From Chloroflexota bacterium (GTDB lineage: Bacteria > Chloroflexota > UBA11872), in the NCBI GenBank assembly GCA_026706485.1, contig JAPOYR010000012.1, forward strand, positions 62,001 through 126,000: a stretch of DNA of 64,000 nucleotides. Direction: 5' to 3'. This document shows, piece after piece, positions 51,421 through 60,243 of the stretch. Positions within the stretch are counted from its first letter, which is position 1. Every line of letters starts with the position of its first letter. The position numbers and the translations under genes were made by a program. The notes under the pieces were generated by a model. The model was not told the origin of the DNA. It did not search any database and worked only from the letters and a program-made list of their open reading frames with translations.

Positions 51421-53646
51421 TCAGGTACCGTGCTGCCAGCGCTCGATGATGGCCTTGGCGGTGGCCGCCGATTCTGGCGTCGCGCCGGTCGTGAACGCCT
51501 CCGTAATTGCCTCCAGATACGGTGTCCGCTGCACGGGAGGGCACGGGGCATCGATGGTTTCCCGTTCCGGAAAACAGCTGCCGTGCAGGTTGCCGTATCT
51601 CATGTTGGCCAGTTGGGCGAAGCCTTTATGAAACGACTCCGAATCTAACTCCTGATATAACTCGACAAATAAACGCGGACCGAAATAGTAGTCGCAGCTC
51701 CCAATCACGTCACCTATGGCGTCACTAATACTATCGAATGCGCACGGCGGGATCTCTCCAGTCTGTAGATGTGGTGAACCCGACTCGGGTAGTGTATACA
51801 AGTCGCGATAACCAAGCCCGAATTCAACAACCGTGGCCGCTCCTTCATCCACCAAGCGATCGCCGGTCTGCCAGTAATAGTGCGCGATGATATGGGACAG
51901 TATTCTTCGTGTGTCAGTTGTTATACTCCAATTCCTAATGTACTGCAAGTCAATCTCGATAATATGTCCTAGGTTATCGCCTCTTCCCGATGCGGCGTCA
52001 GTCTTCAAAACCACATAGCCATGTGGAAAGGGGACGTCGACGAACTCGGCTACTTCTTGCAAGACGCTTTCCAGGATGTCCATGGCGCTAGGGTCTACGG
52101 TTTCGCTGAGATGATGGATGAAGAACAACTTAACAAAGCCGGAGGATGGAATATAGACAGTGCGCTTCTTGACGGCGAAGTCCTGCCTCCAGCCGTTGAG
52201 CAAGTGAGGGACGTCCCAGGGGGTGGCGCGGAAGTCGCGCAGGGTGGTACCGAGATATCCGTAGGCGAGCGCTTGTGCGTCGGTAATCCCGCCAGTCGAG
52301 AGAAACTCTTGGAGGGCCCTCTGCGTGTGCGAAAGTCCTCCGTAGGTGCCGGCAGGTCTGCCGGGACGTGCGGCAAATGCAATTTCTTTGGGCAGATCTT
52401 GAATGATATGGGTTTCGTAGCCCTCGAAGGTATCCAGGAATGGCATGTCGAGCATGAGGCTGAGGAGCTGGTTGACCTCCTCCGTCTCGCCGAAGTAGGT
52501 GGTGCCGGGATAGCGCGGATAGTTGAGCGTGAAATAGAGGAAATGGTCGACCAGCTGCAGCTCATCCCAGGTGACTCCGTCCCGCATCCAAGACTTTTGG
52601 AGGAGCTTCTGGAAGGCGTGTGGCCAATCGGCTTGGGGTGTATGGAGTAACACTCGCATGATCAGAGGTTCGGTTGCGCTGACGTGCTTGCGTGTCCAGG
52701 GGATGTCGGCGATGGCGAGGAGAATGCCCAGGGCGGCTTCGGTCTGAGGATTGGGTGGCTGGTGCACCCAGGCCGTCTGCCGTTCGAACACGAGACGCGA
52801 GAAAAGCTCGGGGGAGGTCGCATAGAGCCTGCGAAGCAGCGCAACGGATTCCCGATCGCCGGCGGCAATGCCGTCCGCGATCCAGGAGATGGACTGGATG
52901 GCAGGGTCTAGCGCGGGGTCTGGGGGATAGGCCGGGATCTTGGCGGCGTCCGGAATGACGACGTTGCTGAGCTGCTTCAGCTTGTCCGGCACGTTTTGGA
53001 GGTTCACCCGGCCCACCGTGATGCCGGCCGCCGGCACGTTCCAGACCACGAAGACCGTCCGCTGGGCCCGGAGCATTTGCACGCCTTGCGGGTTTCCTGA
53101 GACCTCCAACTCCGCATAGCGGATCGGCAGCCCGTAAAGGTTCAGCCAATCGGGCTCGCTGAGGAACCGTCGCTTGATTGCCGGATTCTGATCCAGGATG
53201 GCGAGATGGTTGCGCGTGATGGTGCCGAAATCGGCGCCGCGGTCCGCCTCCAGCACCTGGTGTGGCGGCACGAATGGAAGCTCCACCTCCGGGTAGCGGT
53301 TCGCCAGCGCGTCGAGGGTGTTGAAGTAGTTCATGCGTTGCTTGCTGGAGTCCCACTGCAGGATGACCTTCTGAAAGGCCTGGAGGGTGAATGGGCCATC
53401 CGTCCAGCGCTGGCTGATGGGAAAGCCGATGGCTTGGAGATCCCGGTCGCGGACGAAGTCCCACATCGGCACACCGTTGACGTTGGTAACGGCGAAACCG
53501 TCGTCCGGATCGGGCGTGTCGCCGCCGGTGATGGTGAAGAGACAGCCGTCGTCGAGCGCATCGCCCGCGCAATCGAGCGCGTGGACCGGCGCCGCCGCGG
53601 CGAGCACCACGGCGAGGACGATGAGGCCAACCGCCAGCTTTCGCAC
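51421..53646 (-). CDS. Secreted paralogue A, inactive gluzincin-like protein
   Basis: This 741-aa protein has a signal peptide (1-25: V-R-K-L-A-V-G-L-I-V then A-A-P-V-H-A-L-D). A short Cys-bracketed segment and a G-F-P-I-S-Q-R-W-T domain common in Chloroflexota secreted proteins follow, then a long helical middle. Near 590-610 it reads S-H-I-I-A-H-Y-Y-W followed by V-D-E-G-A-A-T-V-V-E, the layout of a peptidase_MA zincin in which the catalytic Glu of H-E-x-x-H is replaced by Ile. GTG 53646 with GGGGA upstream fits the paralogue's start. GC is visibly lower in the C-terminal third. Function unknown. Confidence 0.8.
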   Translation of the reverse strand: MRKLAVGLIVLAVVLAAAAPVHALDCAGDALDDGCLFTITGGDTPDPDDGFAVTNVNGVPMWDFVRDRDLQAIGFPISQRWTDGPFTLQAFQKVILQWDSSKQRMNYFNTLDALANRYPEVELPFVPPHQVLEADRGADFGTITRNHLAILDQNPAIKRRFLSEPDWLNLYGLPIRYAELEVSGNPQGVQMLRAQRTVFVVWNVPAAGITVGRVNLQNVPDKLKQLSNVVIPDAAKIPAYPPDPALDPAIQSISWIADGIAAGDRESVALLRRLYATSPELFSRLVFERQTAWVHQPPNPQTEAALGILLAIADIPWTRKHVSATEPLIMRVLLHTPQADWPHAFQKLLQKSWMRDGVTWDELQLVDHFLYFTLNYPRYPGTTYFGETEEVNQLLSLMLDMPFLDTFEGYETHIIQDLPKEIAFAARPGRPAGTYGGLSHTQRALQEFLSTGGITDAQALAYGYLGTTLRDFRATPWDVPHLLNGWRQDFAVKKRTVYIPSSGFVKLFFIHHLSETVDPSAMDILESVLQEVAEFVDVPFPHGYVVLKTDAASGRGDNLGHIIEIDLQYIRNWSITTDTRRILSHIIAHYYWQTGDRLVDEGAATVVEFGLGYRDLYTLPESGSPHLQTGEIPPCAFDSISDAIGDVIGSCDYYFGPRLFVELYQELDSESFHKGFAQLANMRYGNLHGSCFPERETIDAPCPPVQRTPYLEAITEAFTTGATPESAATAKAIIERWQHGT

Positions 53647-53807
53647 GCTTATCCCCAGGCGAGCCGCGCCCCGGCGAGATTTCGGTTGTTCTATATCGAA
53701 GCGTTGCGGCGTGTCAATCGGCGACCGGCGGAAGCCGACGGGCGCATGGCAATCTCGCCGGCGTACCGTGGTGCCACGCCCACCACGCCTCGGGACGCTC
53801 CAAGCCC

Positions 53808-55985
53808 CTAGCGGCCGTAGTACCACCGTTGAATCACGGCCCTGGCGTTGGCTGCGGCTTCGGGCGACACGCCGGTCGTAAACGCGTCGGTGAGCGCTGT
53901 TTCAAAGGGCGGTCGCTCCGGATACACGCAAGGAATGTCAAGAATTCTATCCTGCGCCCAGCAATAGCTATAGAGAGGAATCCAGCCATTCGTGTTGGCA
54001 ATCATCCTGGCAAAGCCATTGCGAAACGACGCGGTATCCAATGATCGATATAGGTCGAGAAAGAAGCTTACGCCAAGATACTCATGACAGCTGGCATCGC
54101 CAAGGACGAATTGATTATTGACGGTATTGACCGGGCACTGGACGTTTTCTCCAGGGTCTTGAAATTCATTGAGGCCAGGATTCCAATGTGCGGGGCGGTA
54201 ACCCATTCCCAACTCAACGACCGCAGCAATTCCCTCAGTCGCCCAATATGGCACTTCGTACCCATTGTGATAGGCGATAAAACGCCGGACCAGTTGTCGT
54301 CGTGCCTCTCGGATTTCAGAAGGGGATCCAGGGACAATATAGTCGCTGAAGCTCACATAGTGCCCGGGAAATGGCATCTGCGTGAACGCAACCAATTCAT
54401 TCAAGACGCTCTCAATGGTACCCAGCGTATGGGAGATGGCCGTCGGACTGGCGACAATGTCCTGGCGATTGATGAGAACGATGCGTACGCGGCCGGATAG
54501 CGGCAGAAAGATGTCCTTTTCGATAACTGAAGACTCGCTCGCCCTGTGACTAACGGCTGCGGCGAATTCCTCGGGCTCCCCGTGGAAATCTCGAGGTCTA
54601 GGGAACAGCGCCTGACGATCCGTGATGCCGCCAGTGGCGGCGAAGCCGCGCAGCATCCGCATGACGAGATCCGGTCCATGAAGCCATTCGCTGGCTCCGG
54701 TGCGTGGATTTGTGCGGGTATAGCCGAAAAAGAGATTTTCGGTAATGGTAGTTTCATAGCCTTCGAAGCTGTCCAGATAAGGCATATCGAGCATGATGCT
54801 TAGAATGTTATCGAGTTCAGCGAGTTTGCCGTTGTATTGGGGGTTGTTTGCCTCGGCAAGCACGAGGGTTTGCCTGAGCGCGATTTCGGCAAATCTCAAC
54901 TCACCCCAGGTGACGCCGTCGCGAATCCAGGGCTTATGCATTAGCTTGCGGAACGATGACGGCCATTGGTCTTCGGTAGCGTTGAGCAAGACACTGAGGA
55001 GGATTGGCTGGGCGGGGCCGATATGCTTCCGAGTCCAGGGGATTTCAGCGAATGCGCTGATCATGCGGAGGGCGCCTTGCCCTTGGGCGCCGGGTAGGCG
55101 CTGAAGCCAGTCGGGCTGCCGCGTGACCAGGAGCCTGGAGAGGAGCTCGTCGGAGGATGAGGCGAGCTTGCGGAGCAGCAGCAGGGTTTCCTGTTCGTGC
55201 GGGAAGACGCCGTCGGCAACCCATGGAAGGGCTCGGATGGCCGGATGCAGGCTGGGATCCGGGACGCGGGCGAGGGTCTTCGCGGTGTCTGGGATGACCA
55301 CGTTGCTCAGCTGCTTCAACTTGTCGGGCACGTTTTGGAGATTCACGCGGCCGACGGTGATGCCGGCGGCGGGCACGTTCCAGACCACGAACACTGTCCG
55401 CTGGCTCCGCAGCAGTTGCACGCCCGCGGGGTCACCGTCGACCTCACGTTCCTCGTAGCGGATCGGCAGCCCGTAGAGGTTGAGCCAGTCGGGCTCGCTG
55501 AGGAACCGTTCCTTGATGGCCTCGTTCTCGTCGAGCAGCGCCAGGTGGTTGCGGATGATGGTGCCGAAGGTCGCCCCCTGGTCCTCCTCGAGCACTTGGT
55601 GCGGGGGCACAAACGGCAGCTCGACCGACGGATAGCGGTTCGCCAGCGCGTCGAGGGTGTTGTAGTAGTTCATGCGCTGCTTGATGGGGTCCCACTGGAG
55701 AATGACTTTTTGGAAGGCCTGCAGCGTGAACGGCCCCTCGGTCCAGCGCTGGCTAATCGGATAGCCGATGGCCTGGGCCTCGCGGTCGCGGACGAAGTCC
55801 CACATGGGCACGCTGTGGGCATTGGTGACGGCGTAGCCGTCGTCCGGATCGGTCGTGTCTCCCCCGGTGATCGTGAAGAAGCAACCGTCGTCGAGGTCGA
55901 ATCCCTCGCAATCGAGGGCATAGGCCGGGGCGGCTACGGCGAAGACCACCGCAGCGACGACCAGGCCGACCGCTAGCTTCCGCAC
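53808..55985 (-). CDS. Secreted paralogue B, inactive gluzincin-like protein
   Basis: This 725-aa paralogue has the same N-terminus (V-R-K-L-A-V-G-L) and signal peptide ending A-P-A-Y-A-L-D. It is highly similar to paralogue A through about residue 240. The zincin-like region is more eroded: F-I-A-Y-H-N-G-Y-E-V-P-Y-W-A-T-E-G-I-A-A-V-V-E keeps the T-E-G but not H-E-x-x-H. GTG 55985 has a GGGGGGCAGA site. It ends 161 bases before paralogue A. The two are probably a tandem duplication on the same strand. A binding rather than proteolytic role is inferred. Confidence 0.8.
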   Translation of the reverse strand: MRKLAVGLVVAAVVFAVAAPAYALDCEGFDLDDGCFFTITGGDTTDPDDGYAVTNAHSVPMWDFVRDREAQAIGYPISQRWTEGPFTLQAFQKVILQWDPIKQRMNYYNTLDALANRYPSVELPFVPPHQVLEEDQGATFGTIIRNHLALLDENEAIKERFLSEPDWLNLYGLPIRYEEREVDGDPAGVQLLRSQRTVFVVWNVPAAGITVGRVNLQNVPDKLKQLSNVVIPDTAKTLARVPDPSLHPAIRALPWVADGVFPHEQETLLLLRKLASSSDELLSRLLVTRQPDWLQRLPGAQGQGALRMISAFAEIPWTRKHIGPAQPILLSVLLNATEDQWPSSFRKLMHKPWIRDGVTWGELRFAEIALRQTLVLAEANNPQYNGKLAELDNILSIMLDMPYLDSFEGYETTITENLFFGYTRTNPRTGASEWLHGPDLVMRMLRGFAATGGITDRQALFPRPRDFHGEPEEFAAAVSHRASESSVIEKDIFLPLSGRVRIVLINRQDIVASPTAISHTLGTIESVLNELVAFTQMPFPGHYVSFSDYIVPGSPSEIREARRQLVRRFIAYHNGYEVPYWATEGIAAVVELGMGYRPAHWNPGLNEFQDPGENVQCPVNTVNNQFVLGDASCHEYLGVSFFLDLYRSLDTASFRNGFARMIANTNGWIPLYSYCWAQDRILDIPCVYPERPPFETALTDAFTTGVSPEAAANARAVIQRWYYGR

Positions 55986-56107
55986 TCTGCCCCCCGACCA
56001 CACGCCCGCCTTGGGGGCGAACCGGTTGTTCTATACCGGTATGCTGTGACGTGTCAAGCGGCGGGCGCAGGAACCGCGGGAGGCGGGGGCGCCGGGGCTG
56101 CCTTTAG

Positions 56108-57190
56108 CTAGAAGCCGTCCACCTCATCGCCGAACCACTTCGCGATCAGCACGTTCAGCGAGCCGTCGCCTTTCATGTCGGTGATGGCTTGGTCCAGCTT
56201 GTCCTTCAACTCGCCGTCGTCTTCTCGGACACCAATGCCGATACCGAGATCGAGCTTCACTTCCGGGCCGACGATGGCCAACATTCCCTCGTGCTCGGCC
56301 AGGCTCTTGTGGGCAACCTTCAGGTCCACCAGCGCCGCATCCGCCTCGCCGCTCAGCACGGCCGCAATGGCTTTGGGTACAAGCTCGTACTCGAGAAGGG
56401 TTGCGCCCGATTGCGACGCTAGGTAGTCGGCCTGGACCGTGGCCCCTTGTGCGGCCACCTTGCCATTGATCGCTTCGTCGCCGGCGCCGGCCGCGGCCAG
56501 ATAGACCGATGCGCCGGGTGGGAGGTACGGCTGCGTGAAGTCAATAATCTCGTCTCGTTTCTGCGTGATGCTCATCCCGGCCACGATCGTGTCGTATTGG
56601 CCGGCCACGAGATTGGGAATGATGGTGTCCCACTCGTTGATGACCCAGGTGCACTCGAGATTGGCCCGCCGGCAAATCTCGTCACCCAGTTCCCGATCAA
56701 ACCCGTCGATCTCACCAGCATCGTTGATGAAGTTGTACGGCGGATAGGCGCCCTCGATTCCCATCCGGATGGCCTCGGGCGCTTCAGAGCATGCTGAGGA
56801 CACCGCGAGGAGGACCGCCGCTATGGCGCCCACGAATATGCCTCTAGCCATGTCTATCGTCCCAACGTGTTTGCATAGGCCCTCGGAGCTTGCCACAAGC
56901 CTTCCGCTCCGCCCGCCACCGGACATGGCCGGGAGGATCGTCAGCGTGTCCCCGCTCGCCAAGGTCGACGCCAGCCCGTCGAGCGTGGCGACGTCCCGCT
57001 CGTTGAGGAACAGATTCGTAGCTTCGAGCACGTTGCCGCTGGGCGGCGTCAACGATTCTCGCAGCGACGGATACACCGCGAAGAGCGCTTCAAGGGCCTC
57101 GTGCACCGCGCCCGCCTCGACGTCGACGCTGCGCGCCCCGGCGGTGTGGTGCCGCAGCACTTGCGGAATGCGGATAGTGACGGTGGGCAT
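56108..57190 (-). CDS. MoaD/ThiS-like domain fused in frame to an amino-acid ABC solute-binding protein
   Basis: One uninterrupted 360-aa frame. Residues 1-93 (P-T-V-T-I-R-I-P-Q-V-L-R and the end I-L-P-A-M-S-G-G-G) are a MoaD/ThiS-type ubiquitin-like sulfur carrier, which normally stops at the Gly-Gly. Here the frame continues through about 20 linker residues to a second possible ATG (56851, residue 114). There a signal-like helix and Cys (S-S-A-C-S-E) begin a periplasmic amino-acid-binding protein (A-Y-P-P-Y-N-F, I-I-D-F-T-Q-P-Y). It could be two genes with a lost stop, an assembly error or a real fusion. No transporter permease or moa gene is near. Confidence 0.75.
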   Translation of the reverse strand: MPTVTIRIPQVLRHHTAGARSVDVEAGAVHEALEALFAVYPSLRESLTPPSGNVLEATNLFLNERDVATLDGLASTLASGDTLTILPAMSGGGRSGRLVASSEGLCKHVGTIDMARGIFVGAIAAVLLAVSSACSEAPEAIRMGIEGAYPPYNFINDAGEIDGFDRELGDEICRRANLECTWVINEWDTIIPNLVAGQYDTIVAGMSITQKRDEIIDFTQPYLPPGASVYLAAAGAGDEAINGKVAAQGATVQADYLASQSGATLLEYELVPKAIAAVLSGEADAALVDLKVAHKSLAEHEGMLAIVGPEVKLDLGIGIGVREDDGELKDKLDQAITDMKGDGSLNVLIAKWFGDEVDGF

Positions 57191-57329
57191 GAGGCGGCGG
57201 CGCGGCCTGGGGCTGCGGCGGGCCATTTTCCGCGATGGGGCTCGCCAATGGCAATGCCGCTCCCCGACTTTCGGCGGTCCAGGCTGGGGACCTACGATGG
57301 GGTAGCGGATTTGCCCAGAGAGAAACCCC

Positions 57330-57686
57330 ATGCAACCCAAGGTCATCGATCCCGGCGATGTCGTCGCGGAGCACGTCTATCCCGACGCCCCGAGCAAGGT
57401 CATCAAGCGCAACCTGGTGACCCACCGGGACGACGCGCCGAACTTCGGCATGCGGCTCTTCGAGGTCGAGGCCGGCGGCGCGACCGATCATCACCAGCAC
57501 CCCTGGGAGCACGAAGTATTCATCGTCAGCGGCAGCGGCCACCTGCTGACCGACGACGGGCTTAAGCCCTTCGCGCAAGGCCAGGCCGTCTTCGTGCCGC
57601 CCATGGCCATGCACCAGTTTCAGAACACCGGCGCCGCGCCGCTGCAGTTCATCTGCATGATCCCCAACAGCGGGGACTGTCAATAG
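57330..57686 (+). CDS. Cupin-domain protein
   Basis: This 118-aa cupin has T-D-H-H-Q-H-P-W-E-H-E-V-F-I-V-S-G-S-G as motif 1 and P-P-M-A-M-H-Q-F-Q-N-T as motif 2, so three His and one Glu can hold a metal. The rest is a compact beta-barrel. The substrate is unknown. It lies between the divergent MoaD/binding-protein gene and tRNA-Glu. Confidence 0.87.
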   Translation: MQPKVIDPGDVVAEHVYPDAPSKVIKRNLVTHRDDAPNFGMRLFEVEAGGATDHHQHPWEHEVFIVSGSGHLLTDDGLKPFAQGQAVFVPPMAMHQFQNTGAAPLQFICMIPNSGDCQ

Positions 57687-57702
57687 ACGGGACGGGCGGA
57701 GG

Positions 57703-57775
57703 CGCCCCCGAGGGAATTCGAATCCCTGTCGCCACCTTGAAAGGGTGGTGTCCTAGGCCTCTAGACGACGGGGGC
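57703..57775 (-). tRNA. tRNA-Glu (anticodon UUC)
   Basis: A 73-base minus-strand cloverleaf: acceptor GCCCCCG/CGGGGGC, anticodon loop CTTTCAA with anticodon TTC, T-arm with TTCGAAT, discriminator G. The terminal A of CCA is not encoded (CC then T), so CCA is added enzymatically. Confidence 0.95.
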
Positions 57776-57857
57776 CGTGGCGCAGGCGGATCACTCTAGC
57801 ACCGAGGTCCGCTCCGCCAGCCGTAGATCAGTACGGGGCGACGCATTCGCCGGTTCT

Positions 57858-57884
57858 TGCAGGGGCGAGCCTTGTGCCCGCCCG
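57858..57884. repeat. GCAGGGGCGAGCC...GCCCGCCC dispersed repeat
   Basis: Member of the same GC-rich palindrome family as 48446-48471. It lies between tRNA-Glu and the AlkD gene. Confidence 0.5.
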
Positions 57885-57985
57885 AGACCGGCACAGCCTG
57901 AAGTGACCTGTCATTCTGGCGGCACGTCGCTGCCTTGAGCATCGCAAATGACCCCGCGACTCCCCAATGCTCCGTGCGGCGCACC

Positions 57986-58792
57986 ATGACCGATTCGCTT
58001 CCAGACAGCCCGCAAGACCCGGCGCTTGAGCTGCGCTCGCGGCTCGAAGCCGTCGCCGACCCGGTGCGCGCGGCGGGCGAGGCCAGGTACCTGAAGCTGG
58101 AGCGGCGGCGGGTGATCGGCACGTCGATGCCCGGCGCCGAGCGCGTGATCACCGGCTTTGTCCAAGACTTCGGTCTTCCGTCGGACCTGCGCCTGCTCGA
58201 ACGGCTCTTCGACGGATCGCTGGAAGAAGCCTGGTGCGCAATCTGGATGCTGGCGGCGCAGCCGGCATTCAGTGCCGACACCTGGCGACTCACCGAGGCC
58301 TGGAGCGGCGCCCCGGACACCTGGGCGCTGGCCGACCCCATCTCGCTGCTGCTGGTCGCGGGCCATCTCGACGCCGGCATCATCGACGAGGACCTATTGC
58401 GTGCCTGGGCCGCGCGCGAGTCGCCCTTCTGGTACCGGCGCGTCGCGTTGGTGTCCACGGTGTCGCTCAACGATGGCCTCGGCGGTCCCACGCAGCGGCG
58501 CCTCCGGCGGATCGGACGCGTGCCGCCCATCGGCGAGTCGCCGCGGCCGCGGCTGACGCTTGACCTGCTGGAAGCCAGCATCCACGACCGCCGACACTTC
58601 ATCCGTCTGGGCATCGGCTGGGCGCTGCGACCGTTGTCCGCGGTGGACCCCGACGGCGCCGCGGCGTTCGTCCAGCGTCACCGCGACCGAATCACCAAAG
58701 CCATGCTGCGCAAGGCGCGCCTGGACGACGACGGGCGAGCAGTCCGGGCGGACCGACCCCATAAACTGCCGCGAGGAATTCCGAGAAGGTGA
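57986..58792 (+). CDS. DNA alkylation repair protein (AlkD-like, HEAT repeat)
   Basis: This 268-aa protein shows the AlkD pattern: Y-L-K-L-E-R-R-R-V-I-G-T-S-M-P near 35-50, A-W-C-A-I-W-M-L-A and A-D-P-I-S-L-L-L, W-Y-R-R-V-A-L-V-S and I-R-L-G-I-G-W-A-L-R-P-L. AlkD enzymes remove bulky or charged alkylated bases using tandem HEAT repeats. ATG 57986 is the natural start. The end carries an extra basic tail. A broken copy of this gene lies at 61352-61445. Confidence 0.88.
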   Translation: MTDSLPDSPQDPALELRSRLEAVADPVRAAGEARYLKLERRRVIGTSMPGAERVITGFVQDFGLPSDLRLLERLFDGSLEEAWCAIWMLAAQPAFSADTWRLTEAWSGAPDTWALADPISLLLVAGHLDAGIIDEDLLRAWAARESPFWYRRVALVSTVSLNDGLGGPTQRRLRRIGRVPPIGESPRPRLTLDLLEASIHDRRHFIRLGIGWALRPLSAVDPDGAAAFVQRHRDRITKAMLRKARLDDDGRAVRADRPHKLPRGIPRR

Positions 58793-58803
58793 GTGAGGAG
58801 ACG

Positions 58804-59079
58804 ATGGGCCATTTCGCGGAGTTGGCCACCCGGACCAAAGCCCCGACGGTCCTTGCGCTGGTTGTGCTCTTGACGGCGACCGCGCTGGGATGGATGTGGG
58901 TATGGGGAGTCTTTTTCTTCTATTGGGCCGTCGTTGGCATCGTGGCGCAGCAGGCATTCGTGGTGCAGACGGTTCGACGCGACGAGAACCCTGTGCTGTT
59001 CTGGGTCATCAGCGTGTCGTGGCTGGCACTGTCCGGCTTGATGATTCTGAGCAGCGTCTTCTCGTGGGCCACGGGCTAG
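58804..59079 (+). CDS. Small membrane protein of the Rieske cassette
   Basis: This 91-aa protein has two or three hydrophobic helices (about 14-35, 36-52 and 68-88). It starts at ATG 58804 with GAGGAG five bases upstream. A GTG at 58789 overlapping the AlkD stop is an alternative. Its close packing with the oxygenase genes suggests a membrane or transport accessory role, but no family is recognised. Confidence 0.7.
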   Translation: MGHFAELATRTKAPTVLALVVLLTATALGWMWVWGVFFFYWAVVGIVAQQAFVVQTVRRDENPVLFWVISVSWLALSGLMILSSVFSWATG

Positions 59080-59088
59080 CCCGCGCCC

Positions 59089-60243
59089 ATGGACCGTCGC
59101 CGCACCATGCCCGTCCTCCCGGTGGAGGCCTACACCTCCCAGGAGTGGTTTGACCGCGAGCGGGAGCGCATCTTTTCCCGCACTTGGGCCTACGCCGGCT
59201 TTGCCGAGGACATCAGCGAGCCGGGGCAATATCTTTCGGTGCAGGCCGGGCTCAACAACATCTTCATCGTCATGGGGCGGGACCGCCGGCTGCGCGCGTT
59301 TCACAATATTTGCCGTCACCGTGGCACGCAGTTGCTCCGCGCGGTGGGACAGACCCAGCGCGCCATCGTCTGCCCCTACCACGATTGGACGTACGACCTC
59401 GAGGGACAGCTCATCTCCGTGCCCAACCGCGAGCAGGAGTTCCCGAACCTGGACCTGAGTTGCATCGCGCTAAAGGCCGCTTCCGTGGACCTCTGGCGCG
59501 GAATGTTGTGGGTGCACCCCGAGGCGAGTGCCGGATCCATCATGCGTTGGTTCGGCGATGTCGAGTCCCACCTCGGCCCCCACAATGTGGACCAGTTGGT
59601 GGAGGACCCGAAAAGTCGCACCGAGCACACCATCGCGGCCAACTGGAAGATCGTGGTGGAAAACTACATCGACGGCTACCACCTGGCGCACCTGCATTCC
59701 GGCACCCTGGCGATGTATGACCATTCCCGCATCGAATCGGGGTTCGTGGGGCCGCACTTCGCCTTTTGGGAGCCGCTGGCGCCGGAGTACGCCAAACGCC
59801 TCGAGCAGAGTGCTCCGTATCCGCTGGTTGTCCCCACGGAGCAGGCTGGCGCGTGGGTGCCGATGCTGTTCCCCGGCATTGGCTTGGCCGAGACCGAGAG
59901 CTCCTGGTCCATTTTTCACGTCACGCCCCTCGCCCCCGACCGGACGCGCGTGGTGACCCGAACCAAAACAGCCGATGCTTCGATCTGGGCCTACATGCAC
60001 CAGGCGGTTCGCTCGTACGGCTTCTGGGCTGGCCGGGTCCGGGGCAAGTTCGCTGGAGACGGCGACTCCGATGACCCCATGGCATCGGGCGACTTCATGG
60101 CCGAAGACGTGTACGCCTGCGAGCAACAGCAACGGTCGCTGCGAAGCCCCTACTTCGAGCATGGCCCCTCCTCGGTCCGTGGCGAGGCCGGCGTCCGGCG
60201 GCACCAGCAGCTGGTGCAGGAGTGGGTGGCGGGCGATGCGTGA
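59089..60243 (+). CDS. Rieske-type aromatic-ring-hydroxylating oxygenase, alpha subunit
   Basis: This 384-aa protein has a Rieske [2Fe-2S] domain with C75-R-H77 and C95-P-Y-H98. The mononuclear iron site is in N-Y-I-D-G-Y-H-L-A-H-L-H (H198, H203), with a later Asp expected. It oxygenates an aromatic or amine substrate. Glycine betaine or stachydrine demethylases are close in build. It is followed by its reductase with a TGATG overlap. Confidence 0.92.
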   Translation: MDRRRTMPVLPVEAYTSQEWFDRERERIFSRTWAYAGFAEDISEPGQYLSVQAGLNNIFIVMGRDRRLRAFHNICRHRGTQLLRAVGQTQRAIVCPYHDWTYDLEGQLISVPNREQEFPNLDLSCIALKAASVDLWRGMLWVHPEASAGSIMRWFGDVESHLGPHNVDQLVEDPKSRTEHTIAANWKIVVENYIDGYHLAHLHSGTLAMYDHSRIESGFVGPHFAFWEPLAPEYAKRLEQSAPYPLVVPTEQAGAWVPMLFPGIGLAETESSWSIFHVTPLAPDRTRVVTRTKTADASIWAYMHQAVRSYGFWAGRVRGKFAGDGDSDDPMASGDFMAEDVYACEQQQRSLRSPYFEHGPSSVRGEAGVRRHQQLVQEWVAGDA

